A program made the translations under genes and the position numbers. A stretch of DNA of 64,000 nucleotides from Bryobacterales bacterium (GTDB lineage Bacteria; Acidobacteriota; Terriglobia; Bryobacterales; Bryobacteraceae). Shown here one piece after another: positions 42,873 through 52,800 of this stretch; position 1 is the first letter of the stretch; each line of letters opens with the position of its first letter. The notes under the pieces were generated by a model that saw only the letters and a program-made list of their open reading frames with translations, was not told the origin of the DNA and made no database searches. The stretch lies in NCBI GenBank assembly GCA_020847045.1, contig JADLCT010000059.1:62001-126000 (forward strand). The letters are read 5' to 3'.

Positions 42873-43862
42873 CTAGCGTCCTCCCGCCAGAGCGGCTTCG
42901 GCCTCGGTGGTCTCTTCCCACCACTTCACCAGCCGCCGCAATCCCTCTTCGATGCCGATGGTGGCGCGGAAGCCGAGCAGATCAGCCGTCTTCGACACGT
43001 CGGCCAGGCGGCGCGGCACGGGATTCACCTTGCGCGCCGGGCCATACTCGGGTGTCAGGTTCGCGCCCATCACCTTCATCAGCGCCGAGGCGAGGTCATT
43101 CAAACTTGTCTCGACGCCACTGGCGATGTTGAACACCTCGTCGGTGACCTCGGCCTCGGCGGCCAGAATGTTGGCGCGCGCGATCTCCTCGGCGAAGACG
43201 AAGTCCATCGTTTGCAGACCGTCGCCCAGAATCAGCGGTGGCTTGCCGGACTTGATCCGTTCCATCCAGCGCACCAGAACCTCGGTGTAGGCGCCGAAAA
43301 CGTCCATGCGCGGTCCATAGACGTTGAAGTAGCGCAGCGCCACATAGTTCAGGCCGTACATGTCGTGAAAGCTGCGCAGCAGGGCCTCGTTGAAGGCCTT
43401 GCAGGCGCCATACAGCGTGCGGTTGTTGTAAGGAGCGTGCGCCTCCGTGGTGGGGAACGCGTCCGCCAGTCCGTACACCGAGGCCGATGAGGCGGCCACG
43501 ACGCGCTTCACGCCCGCGGCGGCCGCGGCTTCCACCACGTTGAACGTTCCCGTGGCGAGCACGTCCAGAGCCAGGCGCGGCTCCTCGGCGCACTGCGTAA
43601 TGCGGATGGCGGCTTGATGGAAGAGCAGATCGACGCCCTCCATCGTGCGCTTCACCAGATCCACGTCGCGCAGGTCGCCGTCAATGACGCGCACCTTGCC
43701 GGTGGGCATCGCCTGCGCCAGGTTCTCCATGCGTCCGCGCACGAAGTTGTCCAGCACGAGCACCTCGCCCACGCCGCCGGCCAGAAGCTGATCGACGATA
43801 TGCGAGCCGATCAAACCGGCCCCGCCGGTCACCAGCACGCGCTTATAGTTTCGAATTTCCAT
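42873..43862 (-). CDS. NAD-dependent nucleotide-sugar epimerase/dehydratase
   Basis: This 329-residue extended short-chain dehydrogenase has TGGAGLIGSH (Rossmann), an ASSASVYG segment and the catalytic pair in YGACK (YxxxK). The pattern RYFNVYGPRMDVFGAYTEVL is typical of UDP-glucose or UDP-GlcNAc 4-epimerases and related enzymes. It feeds sugar nucleotides to the EPS glycosyltransferases; the exact substrate cannot be fixed. It follows the acyltransferase at 43869 by 6 bp in the operon. Confidence 0.85.
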   Translation of the reverse strand: MEIRNYKRVLVTGGAGLIGSHIVDQLLAGGVGEVLVLDNFVRGRMENLAQAMPTGKVRVIDGDLRDVDLVKRTMEGVDLLFHQAAIRITQCAEEPRLALDVLATGTFNVVEAAAAAGVKRVVAASSASVYGLADAFPTTEAHAPYNNRTLYGACKAFNEALLRSFHDMYGLNYVALRYFNVYGPRMDVFGAYTEVLVRWMERIKSGKPPLILGDGLQTMDFVFAEEIARANILAAEAEVTDEVFNIASGVETSLNDLASALMKVMGANLTPEYGPARKVNPVPRRLADVSKTADLLGFRATIGIEEGLRRLVKWWEETTEAEAALAGGR

Positions 43863-43868
43863 GTTGCT

Positions 43869-44546
43869 TTATGCGGCCTCTCCGCTGTGATCTTCTGAAC
43901 GCTTTCGCAGCACCTTGGCGGGAACCCCCGCGGCGATCTCCATGTCCGGCACATCCCGGGTTACCACGGCTCCGGCGCCAATGATGGCGCCTTTCCCCAC
44001 GGTGACGCCGGGCAGCAGCGTGGCGTTGGTGCCGATGTCGGCCTCGGCGCGCACGCGCACCGGTTTGATGACCAGATCGGTTTCGATAATGGGACGGTCC
44101 AGCGGGAAGCCCGTGTGCTCGGAGCCCAGCACCTTCGCGCCAGGTCCCCAGCCGACGTGCGACTCCAGCTCCAGATCGCGCGCGTCGAAATAGGAGTGCG
44201 GCCCGATCCAGACAAAGTCGCCAATCACGCAGCGGCCATCGTAGCGCCCCTGCAGATAGCTGTTGGCCCCAATGAAGACGCCGTTGCCGATCTCGAAGGT
44301 CTCGGTGTGCTTCCAGCCGACGCCGGAGCCGATGGTGACGCCGTGGCCGAAGCTCTTCGCCAGAGCCCGTACGATGCACCGCCGCATCAGGTGACGGAAG
44401 GCGTCGTCACCCATCTGGAATTCGCCGTACAGCGCCACCAGCGCCTCGCGCGAGTGCTTCTCGCGCAGGTGCGCCGACAGGCCGGTTTCAAACTCCGGAT
44501 CCTGCTGGAACTTCGCCTTGCCGTGTACCGCCTGGACCGTCCTCAT
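43869..44546 (-). CDS. Left-handed beta-helix acyltransferase
   Basis: This 225-residue protein has AGGA upstream of ATG 44546. A helical N-terminus (to about 65) precedes the hexapeptide beta-helix (GVTIGSGVGWKHTETFEIGNGVFIG... split by loops; IGTNATLLPGVTVGKGAIIGAG; VVTRDVPDMEIAAGVPAKVL). Such enzymes acetylate sugar nucleotides or polymer sugars. It sits between an epimerase and a DegT aminotransferase. Substrate unknown. Confidence 0.78.
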   Translation of the reverse strand: MRTVQAVHGKAKFQQDPEFETGLSAHLREKHSREALVALYGEFQMGDDAFRHLMRRCIVRALAKSFGHGVTIGSGVGWKHTETFEIGNGVFIGANSYLQGRYDGRCVIGDFVWIGPHSYFDARDLELESHVGWGPGAKVLGSEHTGFPLDRPIIETDLVIKPVRVRAEADIGTNATLLPGVTVGKGAIIGAGAVVTRDVPDMEIAAGVPAKVLRKRSEDHSGEAA

Positions 44547-44554
44547 GATGCTTC

Positions 44555-45664
44555 CTACGCGGGCACGGCGCCGGCGAAGGCGCCGACGGCTTCGCAGACC
44601 GTCCGCACATGCTCCCGGGTGATCTCGGGATACATGGGCAGCGACAGCTCCTGGTTGGCCAGACGCTCGGACACCGGGAACTGGCCCTGCTTGTAGCCCA
44701 GGTCCTCATAGGCCGGCAGCAGGTGGACCGGAATCGGATAGTGAATGCCCGTCTGCACGCCGCGGTCATTCAGGTGCTTCATCAGCCCGGCCCGCTGCGG
44801 CGTCATCACGCCATAGACGTGATACACATGGCGGCGTCCGGACACTTCCACGGGGCGCGCCACGCCCGCGTCGCCCATCATCTCCTCATACCAACCGGCG
44901 GCCTGGCGGCGGCCTTCGGTCCAGGCCTCCAGGTGGCGCAGTTTCACACGCAGAATCGCGCCCTGCACGCCCTCCATGCGGTAGTTGTAGCCCTTCAAAA
45001 CATGCTCGTACTTCTTCTCGGCGCCCCAGTCGCGCAGCATGCGCAACATACGGGCCGATTCGGCGTTGTTGGTCACCACCATGCCGCCTTCGCCATACGC
45101 GCCCAGGTTCTTGCCTGGATAGAAGCTGAAGCAGGCCATGTCGCCGAGGCTGCCCGCTCGCGCGCCGTTGTACTCGGCCCCGTGCGCCTGCGCGGCGTCT
45201 TCGATCAGCACCAGGTTGTGCTTCTTGGCGATGGCGCGCAAGGCGTCCATGTCGGCCATCTGGCCGTACAGATGCACCGGCAGAATGGCCTTGGTGCGCG
45301 GCGTGATGGCCGCCTCCACCTGCGCCGCGTCCATCGTGTAGCTCACCGGATCGACATCGACGAAAACCGGCGTCGCGCCCGTGTAATAGATGGATGCCAC
45401 CGTGGCGACGAAGGTGAACGGAATCGTGATCACCTCATCGCCGCGGCCCACGCCCGCCGTCAGCAGCGCCAGGTGCAGGGCGCTGGTGCCCGAGTTCACC
45501 GCCACGCCATGCGCGGCGCCGGAAAACGCGGCGAACTCCTTTTCAAAAGCGGCCACCTCGCTGCCGAGCACATACTGGCCCGAATCGAGCACGCCCGCGA
45601 CCGCATCCAGAATCTCCTGCCGGATGCCCATATACTGCGACTTCAAATCGACAAAGGGAACCAT
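44555..45664 (-). CDS. DegT-type aminotransferase, WbpE/WlbC-like
   Basis: This 369-residue PLP enzyme starts at ATG 45664 with AGGAGA upstream. Landmarks are MVPFVDLKSQY, NSGTSALHLALLTAGVGRGDEV, LVLIEDAAQAHGAEY and the PLP lysine in FYPGKNLGAYGEGG. These resemble WbpE/WlbC, which aminates a 3-keto UDP-sugar acid in the route to UDP-2,3-diacetamido uronic acids. The adjacent oxidoreductase (45695-46729) and acetyltransferase (46729-47217) supply the neighbouring steps, which supports this role. Confidence 0.87.
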   Translation of the reverse strand: MVPFVDLKSQYMGIRQEILDAVAGVLDSGQYVLGSEVAAFEKEFAAFSGAAHGVAVNSGTSALHLALLTAGVGRGDEVITIPFTFVATVASIYYTGATPVFVDVDPVSYTMDAAQVEAAITPRTKAILPVHLYGQMADMDALRAIAKKHNLVLIEDAAQAHGAEYNGARAGSLGDMACFSFYPGKNLGAYGEGGMVVTNNAESARMLRMLRDWGAEKKYEHVLKGYNYRMEGVQGAILRVKLRHLEAWTEGRRQAAGWYEEMMGDAGVARPVEVSGRRHVYHVYGVMTPQRAGLMKHLNDRGVQTGIHYPIPVHLLPAYEDLGYKQGQFPVSERLANQELSLPMYPEITREHVRTVCEAVGAFAGAVPA

Positions 45665-45694
45665 GTTGTCTCCTGATCTGTTTCCGTCCCCGCA

Positions 45695-46729
45695 CTAGGC
45701 GGCCACAATGGCCGGCTCGTGGTTGATCTCCACCAGTTGGCCACGGTTGCGCATGGACAACGTCGCGGCTTCCAACACCTGCACAACCGCCAGTCCGGCC
45801 TCGCCGCCCGTGATGGGCTTGGCGCCGTTCTCGATACAATCGGCGAAGTGCCGGATCTCCACGCCCAGCGCCTCGGTCACCTCCAACTGCGGCGCGTACA
45901 TGTCGCCGGAGCGGTAGCCGATCATCGCCTGGTAGGTCGACTCCGGACCGTTGGTCACGGTGATGCCCTTGTCGTAGACCTTCACCTTCTCGCTGTTTTC
46001 CATATCGTCATAGACGATCATCCTGCTGGCGCCGCCAATCAGCGTCCGCCGCAGCTTCACCGGCGAGAGCCAGTTCACGTTGATGTGGCCCAGCAGGTTG
46101 CCGCCGCAGAACACCGTCAGGTAGGCGATGTTCTCCGGACCGCCCGTCACATGGCTCATCCCCGACGCCGTCACGGCCATCGCCTTGCAATCCAGCACAT
46201 AGTTCATGATCGACAGATCGTGCACCGCCAGATCCCAGATCACGTCCACGTCGCGCTGGAACAGTCCCAGGTTCACGCGCACCGAATCGTAATAAAGAAT
46301 GTCGCCCAGATCGCCCTTCTGCACCAGTTCGCGGATCTTGCGCACCGCGCCGGTATAGACGAAGGTGTGGTCCACCATGAGCGTCAGGTTCCGCTTGGCC
46401 GCTTCGTCAATCAGACGCATGGCCTGCTCCGAGGTGGCCGTAATGGGTTTTTCCACCAGCACATGCTTGCCGGCTTTCAACGCCGCCATGGCCAGGTCGT
46501 AGTGCGCGAACACGGGCGTCGAAATCGCCACGGCGTCCACGCCGGGATCGTGAATCAGGCTGGCGGCGTCCTGCGTGGCTTGCACGCCCGGAAAGCGCCG
46601 CTGCGCGGCTACAAGGCGGTCTTCGCGCAGGTCACTTACGCCCACCACGGTTGTGCGTCCGGATTCGGAAAAATTCCGGACCAGATTCGGCCCCCAGTAT
46701 CCGTAGCCGATGACAGCAGTCTTGATCAT
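45695..46729 (-). CDS. Gfo/Idh/MocA-type oxidoreductase, WbpB/WlbA-like
   Basis: This 344-residue protein has the Rossmann start AVIGYGYWGPNLVRNF and the family EKP motif (GKHVLVEKPITA). The C-terminal half carries a DLAVHDLSIMNYVLD segment. WbpB/WlbA oxidises C3 of a UDP-HexNAc uronic acid so that the DegT enzyme can aminate it. The ATG overlaps the TAA of the preceding acetyltransferase (TAATG), and the aminotransferase follows 30 bp later, forming a WbpB-D-E-like set. The dehydrogenase (WbpA) is not in the window. Confidence 0.85.
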   Translation of the reverse strand: MIKTAVIGYGYWGPNLVRNFSESGRTTVVGVSDLREDRLVAAQRRFPGVQATQDAASLIHDPGVDAVAISTPVFAHYDLAMAALKAGKHVLVEKPITATSEQAMRLIDEAAKRNLTLMVDHTFVYTGAVRKIRELVQKGDLGDILYYDSVRVNLGLFQRDVDVIWDLAVHDLSIMNYVLDCKAMAVTASGMSHVTGGPENIAYLTVFCGGNLLGHINVNWLSPVKLRRTLIGGASRMIVYDDMENSEKVKVYDKGITVTNGPESTYQAMIGYRSGDMYAPQLEVTEALGVEIRHFADCIENGAKPITGGEAGLAVVQVLEAATLSMRNRGQLVEINHEPAIVAA

Positions 46730-47217
46730 TACTCTTTCTCCTCCTTGCGATGCCGCGTATCCCCGATTACACGCGCCGGTACACCCGCCACGATGGCGTG
46801 GGCCGGAACGTCCTTTGTCACCACCGCACCGGCTCCCACCATGGCGCCCTCGCCAATCGTGATCCCGGCGAGGATCGTCGAGTTGGAGCCCAATGACGCG
46901 CGTGCGCCAATCTCGGTGGGAACCACGCTCCAGTCGGCTTCGGTCTGCAGCGAGCCGTCGTCATTCACGGCGCGCGGAAACAGATCGTTGGTGAACATGA
47001 CGCCGTGCCCGACAAACACCCCATCACCCAGGCGGACGCCCTCGCATAAGAAACTATGGCTGGAGATCTTGCAGTTGGCGCCGATGTCGGCGCCCTTCTG
47101 GATCTCGACAAAAGCGCCGATCTTCGTCCCGGCGCCGATGCGGCATCCGTACAAATTCACCAGGTCCGGTTGGAAGATCCGCGCGCCTTCACCGATCTCG
47201 ACATTGGGGGCAATCAT
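46729..47217 (-). CDS. UDP-sugar N-acetyltransferase, WbpD/WlbB-like
   Basis: This 162-residue hexapeptide-repeat enzyme (MIAPNVEIGEGARIFQPDL, NLYGCRIGAGTKIGAFVEI, GVRLGDGVFVGHGVMFTND, ITIGEGAMVGAGAVVTKDV) is close in size and motifs to WbpD/WlbB. Those acetylate the 3-amino group of UDP-GlcNAc(3NH2)A. It is the first gene of the minus-strand sugar operon. A sigma54-like element lies 36 bp upstream. Confidence 0.84.
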   Translation of the reverse strand: MIAPNVEIGEGARIFQPDLVNLYGCRIGAGTKIGAFVEIQKGADIGANCKISSHSFLCEGVRLGDGVFVGHGVMFTNDLFPRAVNDDGSLQTEADWSVVPTEIGARASLGSNSTILAGITIGEGAMVGAGAVVTKDVPAHAIVAGVPARVIGDTRHRKEEKE

Positions 47218-47252
47218 AGGGTTTTTGACCGTTCGGCCGTCGTCCCCTCAAA

Positions 47253-47269
47253 AGCATGTCGCCTACCAA
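47253..47269 (-). promoter_or_regulatory. Candidate sigma54-type promoter of the sugar operon
   Basis: The minus strand reads TTGGTAGGCGACATGCT. GG-N10-GC spacing is right, but both halves deviate (TGGTAG, ATGCT). The predicted transcript start is about 25 nt before ATG 47217. Moderately weak on its own; its placement matches the other sites. Confidence 0.35.
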
Positions 47270-47504
47270 ATGCCCGGCGGGTTCCGGTGAATACCTGTAA
47301 TTCGCTGATCCGGAGGGATTTATCGAATCGTTGCCATCCGGCGCCCATACGCTGGCCAGCAGAGGCGATTGTGCACTCACCCCGGTACTGGAGAGTCCAG
47401 GGCACATTTGGCAACGCTTGGGAACTTCGTTTCCCAATTTTTTGACCGTTCCTAAGGAACGCCGAAATCCTGCCTCGCGCATGTAGTTTGGCGGAGGTTT
47501 TGGC

Positions 47505-47521
47505 TATAATCACCTGAGGTG
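47505..47521 (+). promoter_or_regulatory. TATAAT box with adjacent palindrome
   Basis: A perfect TATAAT (47505-47510) preceded by TGGC is followed directly by CACCTGAGGTG (47511-47521), an 11-bp palindrome with a central G. No good -35 is present. The palindrome would overlap the transcript start, so it is a repressor-site candidate for the gene at 47586. Confidence 0.45.
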
Positions 47522-47585
47522 AGCGTGTGTAGAGTTCTTCATACGGTTCACTGGTCCGCCTCCCCCTTCGGCGCGATGTTTTTTC

Positions 47586-49481
47586 ATGGTTGACCGGACT
47601 TTTGTTTATTTACTCCTTGGCGCAGCCTTTCTGAACCTCGGCATTGTCGCGGTTACGCGCGTGGACGACTCGGTTGCCTGGCAGCGCAACCCGGTCCTTG
47701 TCGTGGGCGCGTCCAGCAATCCCTTCACCGCTTACTACTCGGAGATTCTGCGTGCCGAAGGCTTCAACGGCGCGGGCTATGCGGATCTCGACCAGGTGGA
47801 CGCCGCCGCGCTCGCCACGCGCGACGTGGTGCTGCTGGGCGAAACGCCGCTGACGCCGGCCCAGGCCGATCTCTTTATTGAATGGGTGTCTCGCGGCGGC
47901 CGTCTCATCGCCATGCGGCCGGACAAACAGTTGGCGGGGCTGCTGGGACTTAAACCCGCCACCGGCGCCATCCAGGAGGGCTACCTGGAGCCAGATGTCC
48001 AGCAGCCGGCTCTGCGCGGCTTCCCACCGGACACACTCCAGATCCATGGCGCGGCCGATCTCTATCAGGTCAACGGCGCGGTGCAAATGGCCGCCGTCCA
48101 GGAGGTGGATGGCGCGCCTTCGGTTTATCCGGCTCTGACGCTGCGCGCGGTGGGGTCCAAGGGTGGAATGGCCGCCGCGTTCACCTTCGATCTGGCCCGC
48201 TCCATCGTTTACACGCGCCAGGGCAACCCGGACTGGGCCGGCGCCGAGCGCGATGGCCTGAAGCCCATCCGCAGTAACGATCTCTTCTTTGGCGCCAAGG
48301 AAGGCGACCGTCAGCGCGACTGGGTGGACCGGAGCAAGATCGGCATTCCGCAAGCCGATGAGATGCAGCGCCTGCTGGCCAATCTCATCCTGCACATGAG
48401 CGCCGGACGGAAGCCGCTGCCCCGGCTCTGGTATCTCCCCCACGGCAAGAAAGCGGCGCTGGTGCTCACCGGCGACGACCATGCCAACGGCGGCACGGCG
48501 GGCCGCTTCGACAGCCACATCGAGAAGAGCCCGGCGGGCTGCCGCGCCGGCCAGTGGGAGTGCGTGCGCAGCACCTCTTATATCTATGCGGATACGCCGT
48601 TCACCGCGGAACAGGCGCGTTACTATGACCGCCTGGGCTTCGAGGTGGCGCTGCACCTTCCTCTGGACTGCCAGGATTTCACCCCGTTCGCCCTGCGCGG
48701 ACAACTGGCCGCCCAACTCCGCTCCTTCGCCCGTAAATACAATTCGATTCCTCCGCCCGCCACACTGCGCACCGATTGCGTCGTCTTCTCCGACTGGATC
48801 ACGCACCCGGCCGTGGAGGCGGCCAACGGCATCCGCCTCGATACGAACTACTATTTTTGGCCATCCTCGTGGGTGAAGGATCAGCCGGGCTATATGACAG
48901 GCTCCCTGCTGCCCATGCGGTTTGCGGGCACAGATGGCTCCGTGGTGAACAACTACCAGGCGGCGACCCAAATTACTGACGAATCCGGCCAGAGCTTTCC
49001 CTATACGCCAGACACATTGCTGGATTGGGCCGTCGGACCCAAGGGCTACGCAGGCTTCGTGGTGGCCAACATCCATACCGATTTCGCCCAGGGCGTTCTG
49101 CAGGTGATCTCAGACTCCGTGGTGGCCTCGGCGCAGCAACGCGGCGTGCCCATCATCAGCGCGCGCCAGATGCTGCGCTGGACCGAGGCGCGCGAGCGCA
49201 CACAATTCACCGATTACACATGGAACGGCTCAACGCTCGGCTTTCAGGTTGCGCTGGCTCCCGGCGCCGAGGGCGCTGAGGCCATGATCCCGCGCGAATC
49301 AGGAGAGCGCCTCGTGGCTTCGGTCACCGTGGATGGCTCGCCCGTGCGCTTCCGGGAGGAGAGCTTTAGAGGAATTACTTATGTGATTTTCCCTGTGCGA
49401 ACGGGAGAATGTAAGGTCTTCTATCGCGCCGCCCCCGGCCGCGAGGCAGCGCTGCCGGGGGCAGCCAGCCTGAGCGAGTAG
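47586..49481 (+). CDS. Secreted polysaccharide-deacetylase-like protein
   Basis: This 631-residue protein has an uncleaved or signal-like helix at 5-25 (FVYLLLGAAFLNLGIVAV). Residues about 33-125 form a flavodoxin/GATase-like region (NPVLVVGASSNPFTAYYSEI...LIAMRPDKQLAGLLGL). A NodB-like deacetylase domain follows, with TGDDHANGG at about 293. Further parts include VVFSDWITHP, RLDTNYYFWP and QITDESGQSFPYTPDT. It is clearly paralogous to the first 600 residues of the next gene. Metal-binding residues resemble the deacetylase set (DD, H), but the full catalytic set was not verified. It probably modifies exported polysaccharide. Confidence 0.72.
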   Translation: MVDRTFVYLLLGAAFLNLGIVAVTRVDDSVAWQRNPVLVVGASSNPFTAYYSEILRAEGFNGAGYADLDQVDAAALATRDVVLLGETPLTPAQADLFIEWVSRGGRLIAMRPDKQLAGLLGLKPATGAIQEGYLEPDVQQPALRGFPPDTLQIHGAADLYQVNGAVQMAAVQEVDGAPSVYPALTLRAVGSKGGMAAAFTFDLARSIVYTRQGNPDWAGAERDGLKPIRSNDLFFGAKEGDRQRDWVDRSKIGIPQADEMQRLLANLILHMSAGRKPLPRLWYLPHGKKAALVLTGDDHANGGTAGRFDSHIEKSPAGCRAGQWECVRSTSYIYADTPFTAEQARYYDRLGFEVALHLPLDCQDFTPFALRGQLAAQLRSFARKYNSIPPPATLRTDCVVFSDWITHPAVEAANGIRLDTNYYFWPSSWVKDQPGYMTGSLLPMRFAGTDGSVVNNYQAATQITDESGQSFPYTPDTLLDWAVGPKGYAGFVVANIHTDFAQGVLQVISDSVVASAQQRGVPIISARQMLRWTEARERTQFTDYTWNGSTLGFQVALAPGAEGAEAMIPRESGERLVASVTVDGSPVRFREESFRGITYVIFPVRTGECKVFYRAAPGREAALPGAASLSE

Positions 49482-49849
49482 CTTCGGACCGCAGGGAAAG
49501 CCCCGCTGTACCAGCACTCCGGTTTGTGAGTTCCGGTACTCCCGTAATCCCTCTGAAGTCCTGATTTGTAAGGGTTTTGCGGCGATCCGGGCCCGGTTGT
49601 GCCGGTCCGTGCGCCCCCGATTACGCGGCGAGTCCCGCCGGGGGGCCTCGCCTCGCCGGCGCATTCCGCGCCAGGGTTCGGCACTATTGGAAACGCTTGG
49701 GCAAACTTCTCAGGAATCTGTGACGGTTTTAGGGAAGGACACTGAGGCCGGCATTTTCACAGCTTTTCTAACCTGCTGATAATGAAGAGGCAATTTTTTT
49801 AATCCCCGCGCGTCCGGATGGTCCTCCACATGCTTTTCACCGAGCCACT
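49482..49849. other. Intergenic region before the giant secreted protein
   Basis: No gene is evident. A sigma70-type promoter (49756-49783) is the clearest feature. A run of seven or more T at about 49793-49801 lies between promoter and start codon. GC-rich repeats (GCCGG/CCGGC) occur at about 49635-49660. Confidence 0.45.
49756..49783 (+). promoter_or_regulatory. Sigma70-type promoter of the 2813-residue protein gene
   Basis: TTCACA (49756-49761) and GATAAT (49778-49783), each five of six bases of consensus, are separated by 16 bp. They lie 67 bp before the GTG start at 49850. Confidence 0.5.
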
Positions 49850-52800
49850 GTGAATACTCGTGCGACCTTGTCAGTTCTATTCGGAGCTACCCTCATGTGT
49901 ACGGCGGCGTTGGCGCAATCCAATCCCGTGCTCGTGGTGGGTACCACATCGAACGCGTTCACTTCCTACTACACGGAGATCGTGAGGGCTGAAGGATTCA
50001 GCGGCGCCAGCTACGCCGATCTGACCACGGTCAACGCCTCCGTGCTGGCCAGCCGCGACGTCGTCATCCTGGGTGAGACGCCGTTGACGGCGGCCCAGGT
50101 AACCATGTTTGCCGACTGGGTTACGGCCGGCGGCAAGCTGATCGCCATGCGGCCCGACAAACAGCTCGCCGGGCTGCTCGGCCTCACCACGACGCCGAAC
50201 ACCCTGGCCGAGGGCTACCTGCTGATCAACACCTCGCAGGCGCCTGGCGCGGGGCTGGTGAGCCAGACGATTCAGTTTCACGGCACGGCCGACCGGTATA
50301 CGCTGAGCGGGGCGACGGCGGTGGCCACGCTCTACTCCACCTCGACGGTGGCCACGGTGAACCCGGCCGTGACGCTGCGCAGCGTGGGCGCGCTGGGCGG
50401 GCAGGCGGCGGCCTTCACCTACGATCTGGCCCGGTCGATCGTCTATACGCGGCAGGGCAACCCGAACTGGGCCGGCACCGAGCGCGACGGCATTCCTCCG
50501 GTGCGCAGCAGCGACATGTTTTATGGCGCCTCGGCTACCGATCCCAAACCTGACTATGTGGATCTGAGCAAGGTGGCCATTCCGCAGGCCGACGAGCAGC
50601 AGCGCCTGCTGGCCAACATGATTCTCCACATGAACCTGAGCAAGAAGCCGCTGCCCAGGCTCTGGTACTTCCCGTTCGGCAAGAAGGCGGCCGTGGTGAT
50701 GACCGGCGACGACCATGCCAACGGTGGAACCAGCGGACGCTTTGACAGCCACGTCGCCGCCAGCCCCTCCGGCTGCGTGGTTGATAACTGGGAGTGCATC
50801 CGCAGCACCTCTTACATCTATACGAACACGGCCATCACACCTGCGCAGGCGCAGGCCTATGACGCCCAGGGGTTCGAGCTCGGCGTTCACGTCACCACGG
50901 ACTGCCTGGACTATACGCCCTCCAGCATCGCGTCGATCTACGCGAGCGAACTGGCCGCCTTCGGGGCCAAGTACACCACCATTCCCGCGCCGGTCACCAA
51001 CCGGACGCACTGCATCGTGTTCTCGGACTGGTCCAGCCAGCCCACGACCGAAGCCGCGAACAACATCCGTCTCGACACGAACTATTACTACTGGCCGCCG
51101 GCCTGGGTCAACAATGTGCCCGGCTTCATGACGGGCTCCGGCCTGGCGATGCGGTTTGCGGACCTGAACGGGGCCTCGATCAACAACTATCAGGCTGCCA
51201 CGCAGATGACCGACGAATCCGGCCAAAGCTTCCCATATACCTCGGACACACTGTTGGACCGCGCGATCGGTCCGGAAGGCTACTACGGCTTCTTCGTCGC
51301 CAACATCCACACCGATAATGCGTTCGGCACGCTGCAGGAGATGTCGGACGCCGTGGTGGCCTCGGCCAAGGCGCGCAACGTGCCCGTCATCAGCGCCAGG
51401 CAGTTGCTGCGCTGGCTGGATGGCCGCGAAGCCACCAGCTTCACGGGCTACACCTGGAGCGGCTCGGCCCTGGGCTTCACGATTTCACTCGGCGCGGGCG
51501 CCAACGGCGCCGAAGTGATGGTGCCCTACACCTCGGCCAGCGGTTCGGTTTCCGGCGTCACCATCGCCGGCTCGGCGGTCACCTTCCGCACCGAAACGAT
51601 CAAGGGCGTCCAGTACGCCATCTTCCGCGCGGCCAATGGCGCGGTGGTGGTGAACTACTCCTCGTCGGTGGTGTCGGTCGCGGTCGCCCCGGCGACGGCC
51701 TCGCTCAGCGCCAACCAGTTCCAGAATTTCACGGCCACGGTAACCGGCGCGGCGGACACCTCGGTCACCTGGTCCATCAGCCCCTCCACCGGATCGCTGA
51801 CGGTTCTGAACGCCACCTCGGCGCGCTACAACGCGCCCGCCACGATCGCCTCCACGACGAACGTGACGGTGACGGCCACTTCCGTGCAGGATCCCACCAA
51901 ATCGGCTTCGGCCGTGGTTACCCTCACGCCTTCCGGCGGTCCTTCCAGCCCGAGCTTCACCGATACGACGGCGGCCGACTTCGGCGCGGGAACCGGCGCA
52001 TCCACCTACATCTCCGAGAAAGAGGACGGCGAGGTGCAATCGCTGCCCGCCGCCGGAGCCGAATTCACCGGCACGGCGCTGCCCACCGGCTGGAACAGCG
52101 TTGTGTGGCAGGCTGGCGGCGCGGCCACCGTCTCCGGCGGAGCGGTGCTGCTGAACAGCGCCCGCGCCGGCACGGACGCCATCTTTACGCAGGGACGCGT
52201 TCTGGAATATTCCGCCACCTTCAGCACGGCCGCCTACCAGCATGCCGGTTTGGGCGTGGACCTCAGCGCCGCCCCGTGGGCCATCTTTAGTACAGGCGCG
52301 GGCGGGGCGTTGTTTGCGCGCTCCAACGACGGCACGACACCTATCGAAACCAGCCTCGGCGCCACCTATCTCAACTCTCCTCACGTCTACCGCATTCAGT
52401 GGAACGCGGGCACGGTCGTCTTTTCGATCGACGGCGTACAGGTGGCCAGCCATGCTTTGAACATCACGGCCACGATGCGGCCAATGTTCAGCAGCTATCT
52501 GACCGGCGTTACGCCGCTGGCCGTGCAGTGGGCGCAACTGACGCCCTACACCGCGCCATCCACCTTCACCTCGCGTGTCTTCGACGCCGGCGCCGCGCTT
52601 CCCTGGGGCGTCGTGAACTGGACGGCCACCACACCGGCCGGCACGGCGCTCGCCATGAGCGTACGCACCGGCAACACGCCGGTCCCGGACGGCACATGGA
52701 CCACGTTTAACTCGATCACCAGCGGCGGCACGGTGGGCGCCACGGCGCGCTACCTGCAATATCAGGCGCAGTTCACATCGAGCGACGCGGGCCTGACGGC

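Larger units (their letters stand above)
47218..47585. other. Divergent intergenic region
   Basis: No gene is seen. The stretch carries the promoter of the sugar operon on the minus strand (47253-47269) and the TATAAT plus palindrome before the plus-strand deacetylase-like gene (47505-47521). The middle holds several short G/C-rich repeats without a clear fold. Confidence 0.5.
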
